Shown here piece after piece: positions 45,716 through 56,714 of a stretch of DNA of 64,000 nt (the first letter of the stretch is position 1; every line of letters begins with the position of its first letter). This DNA comes from Podarcis raffonei (lineage: Eukaryota > Chordata > Lepidosauria > Squamata > Lacertidae). The notes beneath the pieces are model-generated. The model did not search any database and had not been told where the DNA came from. It was given only the letters and a program-made list of their open reading frames with translations. The stretch spans positions 1,805,501 through 1,869,500 of the forward strand of contig NC_070617.1 in NCBI RefSeq assembly GCF_027172205.1. Reading direction: 5' to 3'. A program made the translations under genes and the position numbers.

Positions 45716-46600
45716 AAAAGAATGATGGAGAGTTAAATGAGGCAATTGCTCAAAATGTTGATGCCTTTGGAGAGGTTCCTTTATGGCGGAGAGAGTTAAG
45801 AGATAACAAGATGAAGATAGCTGAGTGGGCAGCAAAAGAGGCAGATGCGGTGACAGGGGAGTTTTGAAGTGGTTTTTGTGAAATCAGGGAGACACAGCTT
45901 AGAAAACCACCCTGCCACATTCCATGATAACAACTGCAGAGAGGAATTTTGCACCAGGTTCCCAGCCGTGGCATAAAGTCAATCTAGGAGCATATCAGAA
46001 GGTTGGCTATCACTTGAAGCCCCGGACGGATCCTGGTGTATTTCCTCCTCTACCTCCGGGGCGTCGGTTATTAATCCATGGACCCTGGTGACATTTGCTA
46101 AGGCAATCGGGGGGTCTTCGTCAAAGACAATTAAATCATTCTCTGTTTGTCTGTGTGTCGTGTTTTCCTTGGGAGGAGCGTCACTTGGCGATGGCTGATT
46201 AGGTTCCAGACGGGGTAATGGATGGTGAATTTCAAGATCAACCAACGGTCTACTGGAGTGTCCTGTTTTGACTTATCTAGGTTGGGCTGGCGTTCTTTAT
46301 TTAACTGGCCTTTTTGCTCTAAAGTTTTCCTCTCCAAGGGAGTGTTACAGCTGGGTGCATCGCACGTATCCATCCTTAACGGCCCTGCTGAATGAACCAT
46401 GAATGAACCAATCCTACTGCAAGAAACTGCAGTCCCTCTAGGGATGGGGGAGAATAAAAAAAAAATGTAGAGTTGGAAGGGACTCAAATGGTCATCTAGT
46501 CCAACCCCCTGAAATGCAGGAATCACAGTTTGCGCTTTGTGAACCAGAACAGAGCTCTCTATCAATTTTTTACTAATTTGAATTTCACAGTTCTCCAACC
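45716..46600. other. Unassigned coding-like stretch
   Basis: On plus, 45716-45865 is open for 49 codons (DKKNDGELNEAIAQNVDAFG, then WRRELRDNKMKIAEWAAKEA). On minus, 46245-45979 is open for 88 codons with a Pro/Glu/Asp-rich product. No domain recognised. It could be remains of a repeat not in my memory. A CR1-type tail lies at 46465-46530 (agagttggaagggactcaaa). Confidence 0.3.
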
Positions 46601-47262
46601 AATTTTTTTACAGAAATGCAGAGCTGCCCCACCCCTGATTTTCCCACCCCTGCCTGGCAGTGCGGTGAGGATTTGCACCTGCTTCTCCTGAAGGGAGAAG
46701 AGGGAATCTGGAAAGGATGCCCCCATTGGGTGGGGGAGACGCTGCAAGGGTTTCTTATGAAGAAGCCCTACAGAGTTTACCCCACCCATCATGGGGGCGG
46801 CAGTGAGGCGTTTTCCCTCAGGTGCTGAAATACCCCCAGCAGGGCCAGATTTAGGTTGGATGAGGCCTTGAGTTACTGAAGGTAATGGGGCCTTTTATAT
46901 GTCCAGCTGTCCTTTGTCAACAACAAATGGTCACTGTTTTTTGTGTTGAATATATGCTATATAGTAATTGATGGACCTAATAGGTATCTCAAGCCATTTG
47001 CACATAACATGTAGGCACCCTAGATATAGAAAGGAGCAAACCAGTGATATTTTAGGGAGCAGCCTAGCAGGCGGGGCCCATGACTTACATCACAGGAGCC
47101 TACACAGCACAAAACGTTGTTGCTGTATGTAGGTTATTTTATTTTATTTGTTTTGTTTTTTTAACTTATATATTGGAAATGTACACCCAGTTTTTCCCCC
47201 TTTAATTTTTTGGGGGGGCCCCGAGAGAGTGGGGCCCTAAGCTATCGTTTGTTTAGCTTATA

Positions 47263-47452
47263 CAGTGGTACCTCAGGTTAAGTACTTAATTCATTCTGGA
47301 GGTCTGTACTTAACCTGAAACTGTTCTTAACCTGAAGCACCACTTTAGATAATGGGGCCTCCCACTGCTGCCGCGCCGCCGGAGCATGATTTCTGTTCTC
47401 ATCCTGAAGCAAAGTTCTTAACCTGAAGCGTCTGTAACCCGAGGTACCACTG
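47263..47452. mobile_element. Mariner-type MITE (190 bp), first of a tandem pair
   Basis: CAGTGGTACCTCAGGTTAAG ... TAACCCGAGGTACCACTG, flanked by TA at 47261-47262 and 47453-47454. Same family as 3539-3740. Confidence 0.8.
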
Positions 47453-47454
47453 TA

Positions 47455-47706
47455 CAGTCATACCTCATGTTACGTTTGCTTCAGGTTGCATGTTTTCAGG
47501 TTGCGTTCCACGGCAACCCAGAAGTACAGGAAAGGGTTACTTCCGGGTTTTGCCGCTCACGCATGCGCAGACGCACAAAATGACGTCACGTGCATGCGCA
47601 GAAGTGGCGAATTGCGACCTGCACATGCACAGATGCGGGTTGCATTCTTTTCAGATTGTGAAAGGTCCTCCGGAACGGATCCCATTCACAACCAGAGGTA
47701 CCACTG
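47455..47706. mobile_element. Mariner-type MITE (252 bp), second of a tandem pair
   Basis: CAGTCATACCTCATGTTACG ... AACCAGAGGTACCACTG, flanked by TA 47453-47454 (shared with its neighbour) and 47707-47708. CpG-rich inside (cgctcacgcatgcgcagacg). Same family as 1198-1385. Confidence 0.78.
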
Positions 47707-47709
47707 TAC

Positions 47710-49050
47710 GTAAATCCAGCACTGGTCTCCGGCCACCCTTTGCAAAAATGCATCGATTAGAGGAAAGGGAACATGGATATGAATATATCAGAAATGACAC
47801 CTGCTTCCTAGCTCTCCCACTGAGGGAATCTGATGGGATCTCTGCCCTCAGGTAACAACTGAGGGGAGGGGAGGCCTGGTGGATCTGGTCTTCCACAGCA
47901 GAGGAAGCAAGAGGCTCATTCCATCAGTTTCACCAGAAACTGAGCTCCATCAGGGACATCCTATCCCCGAATTATGCTAGCTGGTCATTATGAGAACTAC
48001 TCTTTCATATCCTCCAACATTTCTCCAATGAAAATAGGGACGTCCCATTCCATAATGATAATTTCCCTATGCAGGATTGCCTTCAAATGGCTCAGGGGTT
48101 GGATAACTCCATACCTTCCAACATTTATCCGGTGGAAAAACGGGACATCCTAAGGAAAAGCGGTACATTTCAGGATCAAATCAGAAACCGGGACAGCTTC
48201 TCTAAATCAGGGTCAACCCTGGAAAATAGAGATATTTGGAGGGTCGCCTCTTTCACAATCAGTGCCGAAATTTGTATTTTCCACACTCTCCCAGAACTCT
48301 GGGAAGCTTTTCGACTGGAGAGCCAGATACTAATGCTCTAACTAACTAAATAATTTGGATACAACCCTTTGTAAAATAAAAAAAGGTGTGGGTTTTTTGC
48401 ATGTTTGTTTGTTTTTTAAATACTTAATTGGGTTTTAGTTGAACCTATTAAAGTTGAACCACTTTAAACTTCTTTTCAAGTGCGGCGAGGTTATTCAGCT
48501 CTTTTACAGTACTTTCCCAGCCAGGCCAGTTCTGCAGCAAATTATAATTGCAGTAAACTGCTCCCAGTTGAAACACCTTCATGAATAATGCTTCACTCTC
48601 AAGAAACCGCAAGTTTTTCTTGTATCTGCATCATTATTTTGCCATAATGCACCAATTAAGCCTGAAATTGCACCCTATTGAAAAGCACTCTGGTTCTCCT
48701 TAGATAAAAATCATTGCCAAAGCGCTTTTTTTCCCCCTCTCGCCAACACAGAGACGCCGAGATTGGAAAAGATTTCTAACCTTTGTTCTGAAACTTTTAG
48801 AGCAGGGTTGTGGAATCAGTAGGGATGGGATAGAAATTCAGTATAGTTTGCATTTACAGGCAAACATGTTTCATTTGCACTTTCCAAAACAATTCACGAT
48901 CCAAAACTCAATCGTCCTTCGTAATTCACACTTCTACAAAGTTTACAATGCAGTTCTCCAGCCAAGAGATGGGTTGATTGCCTGTGAAGAGGGTTTTATG
49001 TTAAACCACTCTGGGAATTGTAGCTCCAGGAGGGTAATAGGGGTCTCCTA
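47710..49050. other. Spacer with a repeat-poor block at about 48470-48780
   Basis: 48070-48300 is a worn repeat (ccttccaacatttatccggt, gggacatcctaaggaaaagc, also at about 49700-49800 and 53970-54060). 48470-48780 shows no repeat and is rich in AATTAAG/TAATTG-type words; see findings. No gene seen. Confidence 0.4.
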
Positions 49051-49393
49051 AGCACTGTGCGTTAAATCACAGAGCCTAGGACTTGCCGATCAGAAGGTTG
49101 GTGGTTCGAATCCCTGCGACGTGGTGAGCTCCCGTTGCTCAGTCCCTGCTCCTGCCCACCTAGCAGTTCGAAAGCACGCCAAAGTGCAAGTAGATAAATA
49201 GGTACCGCTCCGGCAGGAAGATAAACAGCGTTTCCGTGCGCTGCTCTGGTTTGCCAGAAGTGGCTTAGTCATGCTGGCCACATGATCCTGAAGCTGTACG
49301 CCGGCTCCCTTGGCTAATAAAGCGAGATGAGCGCCGCAACCCCAGAGTCGGTCACGACTAGACCTAATGGTCAGGGGTCCCTTTACCTTTACC
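49051..49393 (+). mobile_element. Sauria-like SINE
   Basis: gttaaatcacagagcctagg, B-box ggttcgaatcc, caagtagataaataggtacc, agagtcggtcacgactagac, tail ctttacctttacc. The first ~10 bp are degraded. Confidence 0.82.
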
Positions 49394-49489
49394 ACTCTCA
49401 TTAATAAATGACAGCTCCCATAATTCTTTGAGTGAAGCAATTACTGTTGCATACCTTTCAACATTTCTCTGATGAAAATAGGAGTGTCC

Positions 49490-49690
49490 TATTGAAGAAG
49501 AGGAAGAGGAGGAGGAGGAGGCGGAAGAAGAAGAACTAGTTTATTATTTGTATCCGACACATCTGTCTGGCCACTGTGGTCAGCCTTGAACATACATAAA
49601 TACATTAAAAATATTAAACATTTAAAAAGCTTCCCTATCCAGGTCTGCCTTCAGATGTCTTCTAAAGGTTGTGTAGTTACTGATCTTCTT
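49490..49690 (-). mobile_element. L2/CR1-clade LINE 3' end
   Basis: Purine tract gaagaggaggaggaggagg then tagtttattatttgtatccg and aggtctgccttcagatgtct. Confidence 0.5.
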
Positions 49691-50049
49691 GGCTTTGGGA
49701 TCGCATAACTCCATACCCTCCAACATTTCTCCAATGAAAATAAGGACGTTCTAGGAAGAAGTGGAACATTCTGGGATCAATTTAGAAACTGGGGAGGCTT
49801 CTGTAAATCCAGGACTGTCCCTGGAAATCAGAGGCACTTGGAGTGTATCAAAGCACTTTATGGTGTGAATGTGTCTTTTGATTCTGGATTTGATGGTCTG
49901 AAGTGAGGGGGGAGCACTTTAGGTCACTTTAGCAATCCCCTCAGATACTGCATCAGGAAGTTTTCAATGTTTGACCTTCTATTATGTTTTTATATGTGCT
50001 GGAAGCCACCCAGAGTGACTGGGGAAACCCAGCCAAATGGGTGGGGTAT

Positions 50050-50999
50050 AAATAATAAAATTATGCCTTAAGAGAGAATTTAATGAAAATGATCTATAGG
50101 TGGTACATAACACCAGTAAAGCTTGCAAAAATCTACCATTTGCCTGATAACAAATGTTGGAAATGTAAGGAGACTGAAGGTACATTCTTTCACCTTTGGT
50201 GGACATGCCCAAGGATTAAGAACTTCTGGGAGATGATTTATAATGAAATGAAAAAGGTATTTAAATATACCTTCCTGAAGAAACCAGAGGCCTTTCTCCT
50301 GGGCATGGTCGGCCAATTGGTGCCAAAGAAGGATAGAACTTTTTTAATGTATGCTACAACAGCAGCAAGAATACTCATCTCAAAGCATTGGAAGACACAA
50401 GATCTACCCACCCAGGAAGAATGGCAGATGAAGCTGATGGACTACATGGAATTGGCAGAAATGACTGGCAGAATCCGAGACCAGGGAGAAGAGTCGGTGG
50501 AAGAAGATTGGAAAAAAATCAAAGTATATTTACAGAAACATTGTAAAATCAATGAATGCTAGAAGGATGCTGGAATGAAGTTACATGGTTTTAGCAGAAA
50601 GGTTATAAAGAACTAAGTAAAAATGGATTGTTAATGGGTCAAAGTGTAAAATTTAAGGTCAAATTGTGTTAAGATAAATTATAGAACAAAAACTGAGAAA
50701 GATGGAAAGGATTTGCTGAAATAGCTAATTGTATTAGAATACAAAAAAGGGAGGTGTGAGGAGGTCGATGAAACAAGTGAATGAAAGACAAAGATATGGA
50801 AATACTGGATGTGTTTTTAAATGTTTTGTTTTTAAATGTTTTTGTTTTTCTTATTGTTTTGTTGTACTGTTTTTTATTGTGCTTTTTATTTTTGAAGTAT
50901 TGTAACTTTTTATTGTCTTTTTTTCTTTTTTCTGTAACTGTTAAACTTTTAATAAATATCATTTTTTAAAATAAATAAATAAATAAATAATAAAATTAT
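50050..50999 (+). mobile_element. L1 LINE, 5'-truncated, with 15-bp target-site duplication
   Basis: The insert 50065-50984 is bracketed by AAATAATAAAATTAT at 50050-50064 and 50985-50999. The open frame 50083-50562 (159 codons) is the C-terminal end of L1 ORF2: a CWKCKETEGTFFHLWWTCP Zn knuckle (CxxC...H....C), then TTAARILISKHWK. An AT-rich 3' UTR with aataaat repeats follows. The host site is an L2-type LINE tail (49985-50049, continuing after 51000). The frame is intact, so the copy is young. Confidence 0.85.
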
Positions 51000-51230
51000 T
51001 ATTATTAAAATTACTGCTGTAGGACTCCAACGTCCCAGCCAGCATGACCAATGGTAAGGGTTTTAACCCTGCAAAACATGAAGGTCCACAGATTCCCCGA
51101 TCACTGTTCTTCAGGGAAACATGGGCCATGAGTATAAGCATGCATTTTTATTTTTAGCCTGTGCACATGATGACTCATGGCAGTGAAATAAAAACCAGCA
51201 ACAAGTGGTTCTGATGCTTTAAGAGTTGAG
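51000..51230. other. Rest of the LINE tail and short spacer
   Basis: Continuation of the interrupted (ATT)n LINE tail, then a small fold-back repeat piece (ggactccaacgtcccagcca). Nothing else seen before the putative 3' end of CBP-E. Confidence 0.4.
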
Positions 51231-51231
51231 T

Positions 51232-51237
51232 TTTATT
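51232..51237 (-). promoter_or_regulatory. Candidate poly(A) signal of CBP-E (AATAAA)
   Basis: First clear AATAAA on the minus strand after the stop, about 970 nt away. That makes this 3' UTR longer than those of the sister genes; an earlier non-canonical signal is possible. Confidence 0.45.
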
Positions 51238-52206
51238 GTAGACAGGGACTCGAACAGTTACAGGATACAAAGCCAGGAGGGGGAAATGTCACAGACGCAC
51301 CCTGAAGCTCAGATGTCAGTAGCAGATTTGTAATAAAATGGTGGTTATTTAATTATCTCAAGCTGCGCAACTACTGTGGCAGAACTGGGATTCAAATGCT
51401 CCACCATGTTTTCCTTGGTTCTGCCTTTGGCTTATGATGGGATGTGAGGAAGCTGAGCAAGAGACCTCACTCAACTTGACCTGTCCATTCTTCTTGTCTC
51501 TGGAATGCCAGAATCCAACTTTGGCATATGGTCTGTGCCTTCTGAAGAAGCTAAAGTCCCAAGGTTCTGCCGAGGTGATGACCTTCAAGATGAGCTTCGT
51601 AGGGTAAGGAGGGATAAAAGCAGAGACGGTTCAAGAGACAGAATTTGCCCTTTTGCCCAGAGAAGCAAAAAAAACAACAACAAAAAAAACCAGAACCACA
51701 TGACCCCATGTTGCCTTCGGATGTTAACAAACACTAGAGCCAACCCTGAGCAGTTGGGATGTTTGTTAACATTCCTTAGCTGCTGAGCACATGGGCTCAT
51801 TTCAATCGAAACCGAATCAAGGGCTATCACACAACATTGGAGGGTTCAGAGAGCTTGCAGCGCCGCTCCATGGCCCAAAGGTGGCGAGCTTGCAGCACCC
51901 GAATGATCCAAAAGGAAACATGAAAGAGGTGGAAAATGAATTTTGCCATCAGAGGTCTCAGAAACGGGAAACAGAAATTGGACCCATAGAAAAACCCAGA
52001 AAAGCAGGGGGGGGTTGGGTGGTGGGGGGGTTGGGGGTTGAGACTGGCAAATCCCTCCACCAGAGAAGAGGGAGATGTTAAACAGAAATCAGAGTTGCTG
52101 CTGGATTGGCCGTTACAAGGATCTCACATTCCTGCTGGCCTGGAGAGTTGCAGCTGCTTCGTATTTTGCAACAGGAACTTCCTTGCCCACACGCTCAGCT
52201 TCTCAC

Positions 52207-52509
52207 TTAATAGCAGCCTTTGTAGCAGCTGCGCGAGTACGGGTATGAGCACACAGAGCTGGAACCCCACTTCCTGGAGCCATACCCATAGCCGCCCCAT
52301 CCACCGTAACAGGGCTCGTAGCAGCTGCCGGTGGCGCACGGCGTGTTTCCTGCCACAGCGACTGGCTCGGGGCTGGCAGACATGACTGGTCCTGGAATTG
52401 TGATGTGGAAAGCCGGGGGCTGGATGACCACTTGTGACGGTGGGATTTGGGAGACGCAGGAGGTGTTGACACCACACAGAGAGTTGCAGCTGTAGTTGCA
52501 GAGGGCCAT
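52207..52509 (-). CDS. Corneous beta-protein E (short, cysteine-rich, 100 aa)
   Basis: Encodes 100 residues with 10 Cys. The N-terminus is very short (MALCNYSCNSLCGVNTSC), and the CBP core comes directly after it at about 18-52 (QIPPSQVVIQPP, ITIPGPVMSAS). The tail carries CYEPCYGGWGGYGYG and ends YPYSRSCYKGCY. No N-terminal Gly block is present, unlike genes A-D, so it belongs to the small Cys-rich CBP class. The ATG at 52509 follows the acceptor gctttcag|gtccacc (exon 2 from 52532, 23-nt leader). The frame is open for 32 more codons upstream, but that is intron. Exon 1 is at 55536-55591, and the 3.0-kb intron holds an L1 insertion (52647-53210) and a hAT-like element. The CYEPC and YPYSR motifs link it to gene F. 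Confidence 0.92.
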   Translation of the reverse strand: MALCNYSCNSLCGVNTSCVSQIPPSQVVIQPPAFHITIPGPVMSASPEPVAVAGNTPCATGSCYEPCYGGWGGYGYGSRKWGSSSVCSYPYSRSCYKGCY

Positions 52510-52632
52510 GTTGATGCAAGCGGAAGGTGGACCTGAAAGCACATGGGCACAGATAAAACGGTCAGGGCAAACCAGGACTTCTCTGACACCAGGACCCCAC
52601 TTCATTTCTCACCCTGAGCTCCGTGTAATCAC

Positions 52633-52919
52633 AAGAACAGAAGCGGCCAAATATTGCTGGCCAAAAATTGGAAATCACAAGAAATACCAACAGTGGAGGA
52701 ATGGCAGAGGAAGATGATGGATTTTTCGGAGCTAGCCGACCTGACCGGAAGAGTCTGCGACCAGAAGGAGGAGGAGCACCAAGAAGAATGGATGAAATTT
52801 AAATAATATTTAGTTAAATATGCTAAGATAACTTAAATAGAATTATTTGCGAGTACCATATAGGCCTAGGATCTAAATATATGATGTTGTAGAACATTAC
52901 AGATAAAAGTCAAGATGAA

Positions 52920-52980
<61 letters not shown>

Positions 52981-53224
52981 GTTAATAGGACTATGTAATT
53001 TTTATGTGAAATTAGTTTTGGAAAACTGCTACAATGATTTATATGGAAACTCAGCCAGGGGGATTCAAGGAAGTCACTTAACAATGTTAACAAAAGTGGA
53101 ATTATTATAGTTAAGATAAATGTTTTTGTTTGTTTGTTTGTTTGTTTTTGATGTTCTTGTTTTATTTGTTTGCTATAAATTTGGAAAAACAATTGGAAAA
53201 ATTGGAAAAAAAGAACAGAAGCGG
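52633..53224 (+). mobile_element. L1 LINE 3' fragment with 14-bp target-site duplication
   Basis: AAGAACAGAAGCGG at 52633-52646 and 53211-53224 brackets the insert 52647-53210. The frame reads KIGNHKKYQQW and EWQRKMMDFSELADLTGRV, homologous to the end of the L1 ORF2 at 50083-50562, with an indel between them. A (GAAA)n tract (52915-52979) lies in its 3' UTR. It landed within a CR1-related repeat in the CBP-E intron. Confidence 0.82.
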
Positions 53225-53519
53225 AGCCTGTTGGATCAGGCCAATAGGGGACCATCTAGTCCAGACCTTCAACAGTTCACAGATGAAAACACGGACATCA
53301 GGACGCTTCTCCTGTGTTTGATCTCCTGAGCACATAGACATCATATACACATCTACATCAGTCTCCTTGAGCCAATTGCGACCTCTCAGCCTAACCTACC
53401 TCGCAGGATTGTTGTAAAGGAAAAAATGGCCGAGGGAAGGGATCATGTACAACACCTTCAACAGATAAATGGAATGAAATAAAGTTTTAGCTCTAAGCTG
53501 GCTTGAGTCCCTGATAGGG

Positions 53520-53525
53520 GAAAAG

Positions 53526-53569
<44 letters not shown>

Positions 53570-53572
53570 GAA
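53520..53572. repeat. (ATA)n microsatellite
   Basis: About 15 ataata units in the CBP-E intron. Confidence 0.9.
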
Positions 53573-54059
53573 ACTGTGAAAATGATCAGGAACATACCAG
53601 AGAGTAAATCTTGTGGAACTCAGTGAAACATTGTTCTGAGTAAAAACGTTTAGGATTCCAGTGTAAGGCTGCACAGTTTTTACCCAGTTAAGTGGGAGTA
53701 AGCTCCATTGGCTAGAGCGGGACTTATTTCTGAGCAGACATGTAAAGGCTTGCAGTGTGAGTCTCAGTTTGAAATGAAGGAATAAACATGCTGTGCATTT
53801 CCTTTTAAAAATGCTGGATGCTGAAGTATTGCAATTAAAGAATTTAAAGTGGGCTGGTTACATTTTCCTTCAAAATTATGGGAAGGGCTTCATTTGGTGC
53901 AGGTATGGGGGATCTGATTCCTCCACCACTTTTAATTGTTCTCCGAGACACGGAAGGGAGAAAAAAGGTAAAACGGGGACATTCCAGGATCAAATCAGAA
54001 ACCAGGATGGCTTCTGTAATTCTGGGACTGTCCCTGGAAAATGGGGACACTTGGACAGT

Positions 54060-54217
54060 ATGGCATCCTGTTCTCACAGTGACCAGCCAGATCCTAGCTG
54101 TCAACGTTTCCCTTTTTTAAAGGGAATTTCCCTTATTCCTAATAGGATTCCTTGCAAGAAAAGGGAAAAGTTGACAGCTGTGAGCCAGATGTGTGTAAGA
54201 AACCCACAAGCACAAGA

Positions 54218-54268
<51 letters not shown>

Positions 54269-54480
54269 CTCTCCTCCTGCGATTTCCAGCAACTGGTATT
54301 CAGAAGCACATCACTGCCCCCAACTGTGGAAGCAGAGCATAGCCATTGAGGCTATTAACCATCAATAGCCTTCTCCTCCATGAATTTGTCCAGTCCTCTT
54401 CTAAAGTCATCCAAGTTGGTGGCCATCACTTTCTTCCCTAAGTTGAGCTCCATTAAAGCAATGCATTTCATAGTTCCATA
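54060..54480 (-). mobile_element. CR1-related LINE 3' fragment with (CT)n
   Basis: ggcatcctgttctcacagtg, aacccacaagcacaagagcg, then (CT)n 54218-54263, gatttccagcaactggtatt, ccatgaatttgtccagtcct. The microsatellite grew from the CTCT of the repeat. A direct/inverted insert at 54095-54180 separates the first block. Confidence 0.5.
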
Positions 54481-54849
54481 AGCCTAGGCGTCACATTTTG
54501 GAAGACTTAAAAGAGAACTGATGCCCACTACCCAAAAGCATCTGGGGGGCTGGAAGGGGGCAAAGGTGGCAAGTGGCAAATGGGTTGGGCCAATGAGAAG
54601 CCCTTCCAAGCCCTTATTTGGACAATGGTTGGTATGAAAGAATTCACTGATCAGATATGCAGTGGGTCTAGTTTGAAATCTAAGCAATCACATCACCACT
54701 GTGTGTGGTGGAGTTGATTCCTGAAGATGTAAAGTCCTTTTATGGTTGTAAGAACATGAGAAAAGCCTTCATGGGTTCCTCTGATTAGAGCTCTAGAGCT
54801 CAAAAGGACTTGGTTCACTGAAGCTAAGAGATGGGGGCCCTATCCTCTA

Positions 54850-55222
54850 GATCCGGGATGTCCAACAGGTAGATCTCGATCTACTGGTAGATCCCCGTGA
54901 GATTTTGGTAGATCGCAGTCAATCTCTGGCTCCCTTAATGTCCCTAAAACTGACTCCTGTCCCACCCCCCTCATCCTGCCCTCCATTGTTGTATGATCTC
55001 AGGAAGGGAAGATAGAGTTTTCTCTGTGCTACTGTTTTGATCCTCAGCGATCTTTTCATGTGACTTTACCCCTTTGTCCCTTGCCTTTAACCCCCTCAAA
55101 AACAGAACTTCTCCCCCCACAAAAAGCTTTTTTTAAACCCCTTAAAAAGGGGGTAGATCACTGCCAGTTTTTAATTCTGAAAGTAGATCACAGTCTCTTG
55201 AGAGTTGACCACCCCTGCTCTA
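54850..55222. mobile_element. hAT-like nonautonomous element
   Basis: Ends gggatgtccaacaggtagat and gagttgaccacccctg are imperfect inverted repeats. Flanks cctctaga and gctctagg are a plausible 8-bp duplication. In the CBP-E intron; a partial relative lies at 63400-63510. Confidence 0.6.
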
Positions 55223-55535
55223 GGTTGAAGCCAGTATGTGATCCAGAAGTTATCACTCGACACATTAACACTTGCATTGCCTCAACCTAGAAGATAGTTC
55301 CAGCATCTCTTAGATTCAGTGAATGAAAAAGCCCTTCTGAACACCCCATTCTCAAACCTCTACAACTTCCACCTTGGAACACAGCATAATTTTTATCAGA
55401 GCAACTGGTGAAGGCAGAATTGCCTAGACCTTTAAACGGAGAAACACCACACAGTAACGTCTTCTCCCCCATTACAAAATGCAGCCCCGTATTACATCTC
55501 AACAGAAACAGAACCACAAGTCAAACGCAACGTAC

Positions 55536-55591
55536 CTGAACGGTGAAGGAACAGAACACAATCAAGAGCGATCAGGAACTGAGAAGGTTGA
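55536..55591 (-). other. Noncoding exon 1 of CBP-E
   Basis: Leader exon downstream of TATA 55621-55615. The donor is gttcag|gtacgt, with the exon ending at 55536. The start is inferred. Confidence 0.72.
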
Positions 55592-55614
55592 TGGAAGCTC
55601 AAAGTTCTTCTTGC

Positions 55615-55688
55615 TTTTATATGGTTTCTGAAACAGCCCTGAGGGCATCGGAGAGAGCCTTCCCTCATATGAACCACTAATTATTTAA
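55615..55688 (-). promoter_or_regulatory. CBP-E core promoter (TATA plus TAATTAG element)
   Basis: TATAAAAGC on the minus strand. TTAAATAATTAG at 55688-55677; from AATTAG to TATA is 61 bp (62 in gene F). A separate GCCCTCAGGGC lies between them, resembling the second half of the element in genes B and D. Confidence 0.7.
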
Positions 55689-55924
55689 CCAAGGCCAGCA
55701 ACAAAAAATGTGGTTTCTGCATTACATTTTTATTGCCATAGTTTTAACGTGAGGTCTGCCGTCATTAGGACGAATTATGGTCCTCCTCCCCATCGGCAAG
55801 TGTTCCCCACCCTGTTGGTTCCTGTGATTCTGAAGCTTTATTGGGCCAAATTATCCCAGTTGACACTCCCTCATCCCTTTGTAGTTGCACCAAGACCATG
55901 CAATCCAAACACCCACTTTCATTG

Positions 55925-56180
55925 GGAAGGGCCATATCTCAGTGCGAGAGTCCATGCTTTGCATGCAGAAGGTTGCATGTTCAGTTCCTGCTGGGACCTC
56001 AAAGTATCTGAAGTCCTGGAGAGCCACGGCCAGATAGTGTTGACAATATTGAGCTCAATGGACAACTTGAGCTTGATGGCAGCTTCCTATTCTTCTAAAT
56101 GTTTTATAAAGAAGAGCTGTCGCTCAGTGTTAGAGCCCCTGCTTCCCATGCAACAGACGCCATGTTGAATCCCTGGCATC
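55925..56180 (+). mobile_element. tRNA-derived SINEs (one full, one partial)
   Basis: gggccatatctcagtgcgag, gcatgcagaaggttgcatgt, ttgagctcaatggacaactt. A second head at 56112 (gaagagctgtcgctcagtgt) runs into the LINE tail. Confidence 0.55.
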
Positions 56181-56184
56181 TCCA

Positions 56185-56235
<51 letters not shown>

Positions 56236-56500
56236 TTATTATTTATACCCCGCCCATCTGGCTGGGCCTCCCCAGCCACTCTGGGTGGCTTCCAAAAGAA
56301 TATTAAAATACTGTGATACATCAAACATTAAAAGCTTCCCTAGACAGGGCTGCCTTCAGATGTCTTCTAAAAGTCTGGTAGTTGTTGTTCTCTTTGACAT
56401 CTGGTGGGAGGGCGTTCCACAGGGAGGGCGCCACTACCGAGAAGGCCCTCTGCCTGGTTCCCTGTAACTTGGCTTCTCGTAAGGCTGAGATAGACCTCCA
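56185..56500 (-). mobile_element. L2/CR1-clade LINE ORF2 3' end with (AAT)n tail
   Basis: (AAT)n 56185-56235. The minus frame encodes RQRAFSVVAPSLWNALPPDV and NYQTFRRHLKAALSREAFNV. Best-preserved copy of this family here. It lies about 490 bp upstream of the CBP-E promoter. Confidence 0.72.
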
Positions 56501-56714
56501 TCTGAAATCTTGAGGAGCCACCATCAATCAGAAAATACTGAGCTAAATGGAAGTGTTATTCTTTAAATCAGCACTTTATTCAGAACCACAAGGATTGGAT
56601 TCTTAGAGTTGTGCCCATAGAATCATAGGATTATAGAGTTGGCCAATGCTAGTCCTACTCAGAGTAGGCTCATTGAAATGAATGGACCGAAGGTAGTCAT
56701 GACCCCTGATTTCT

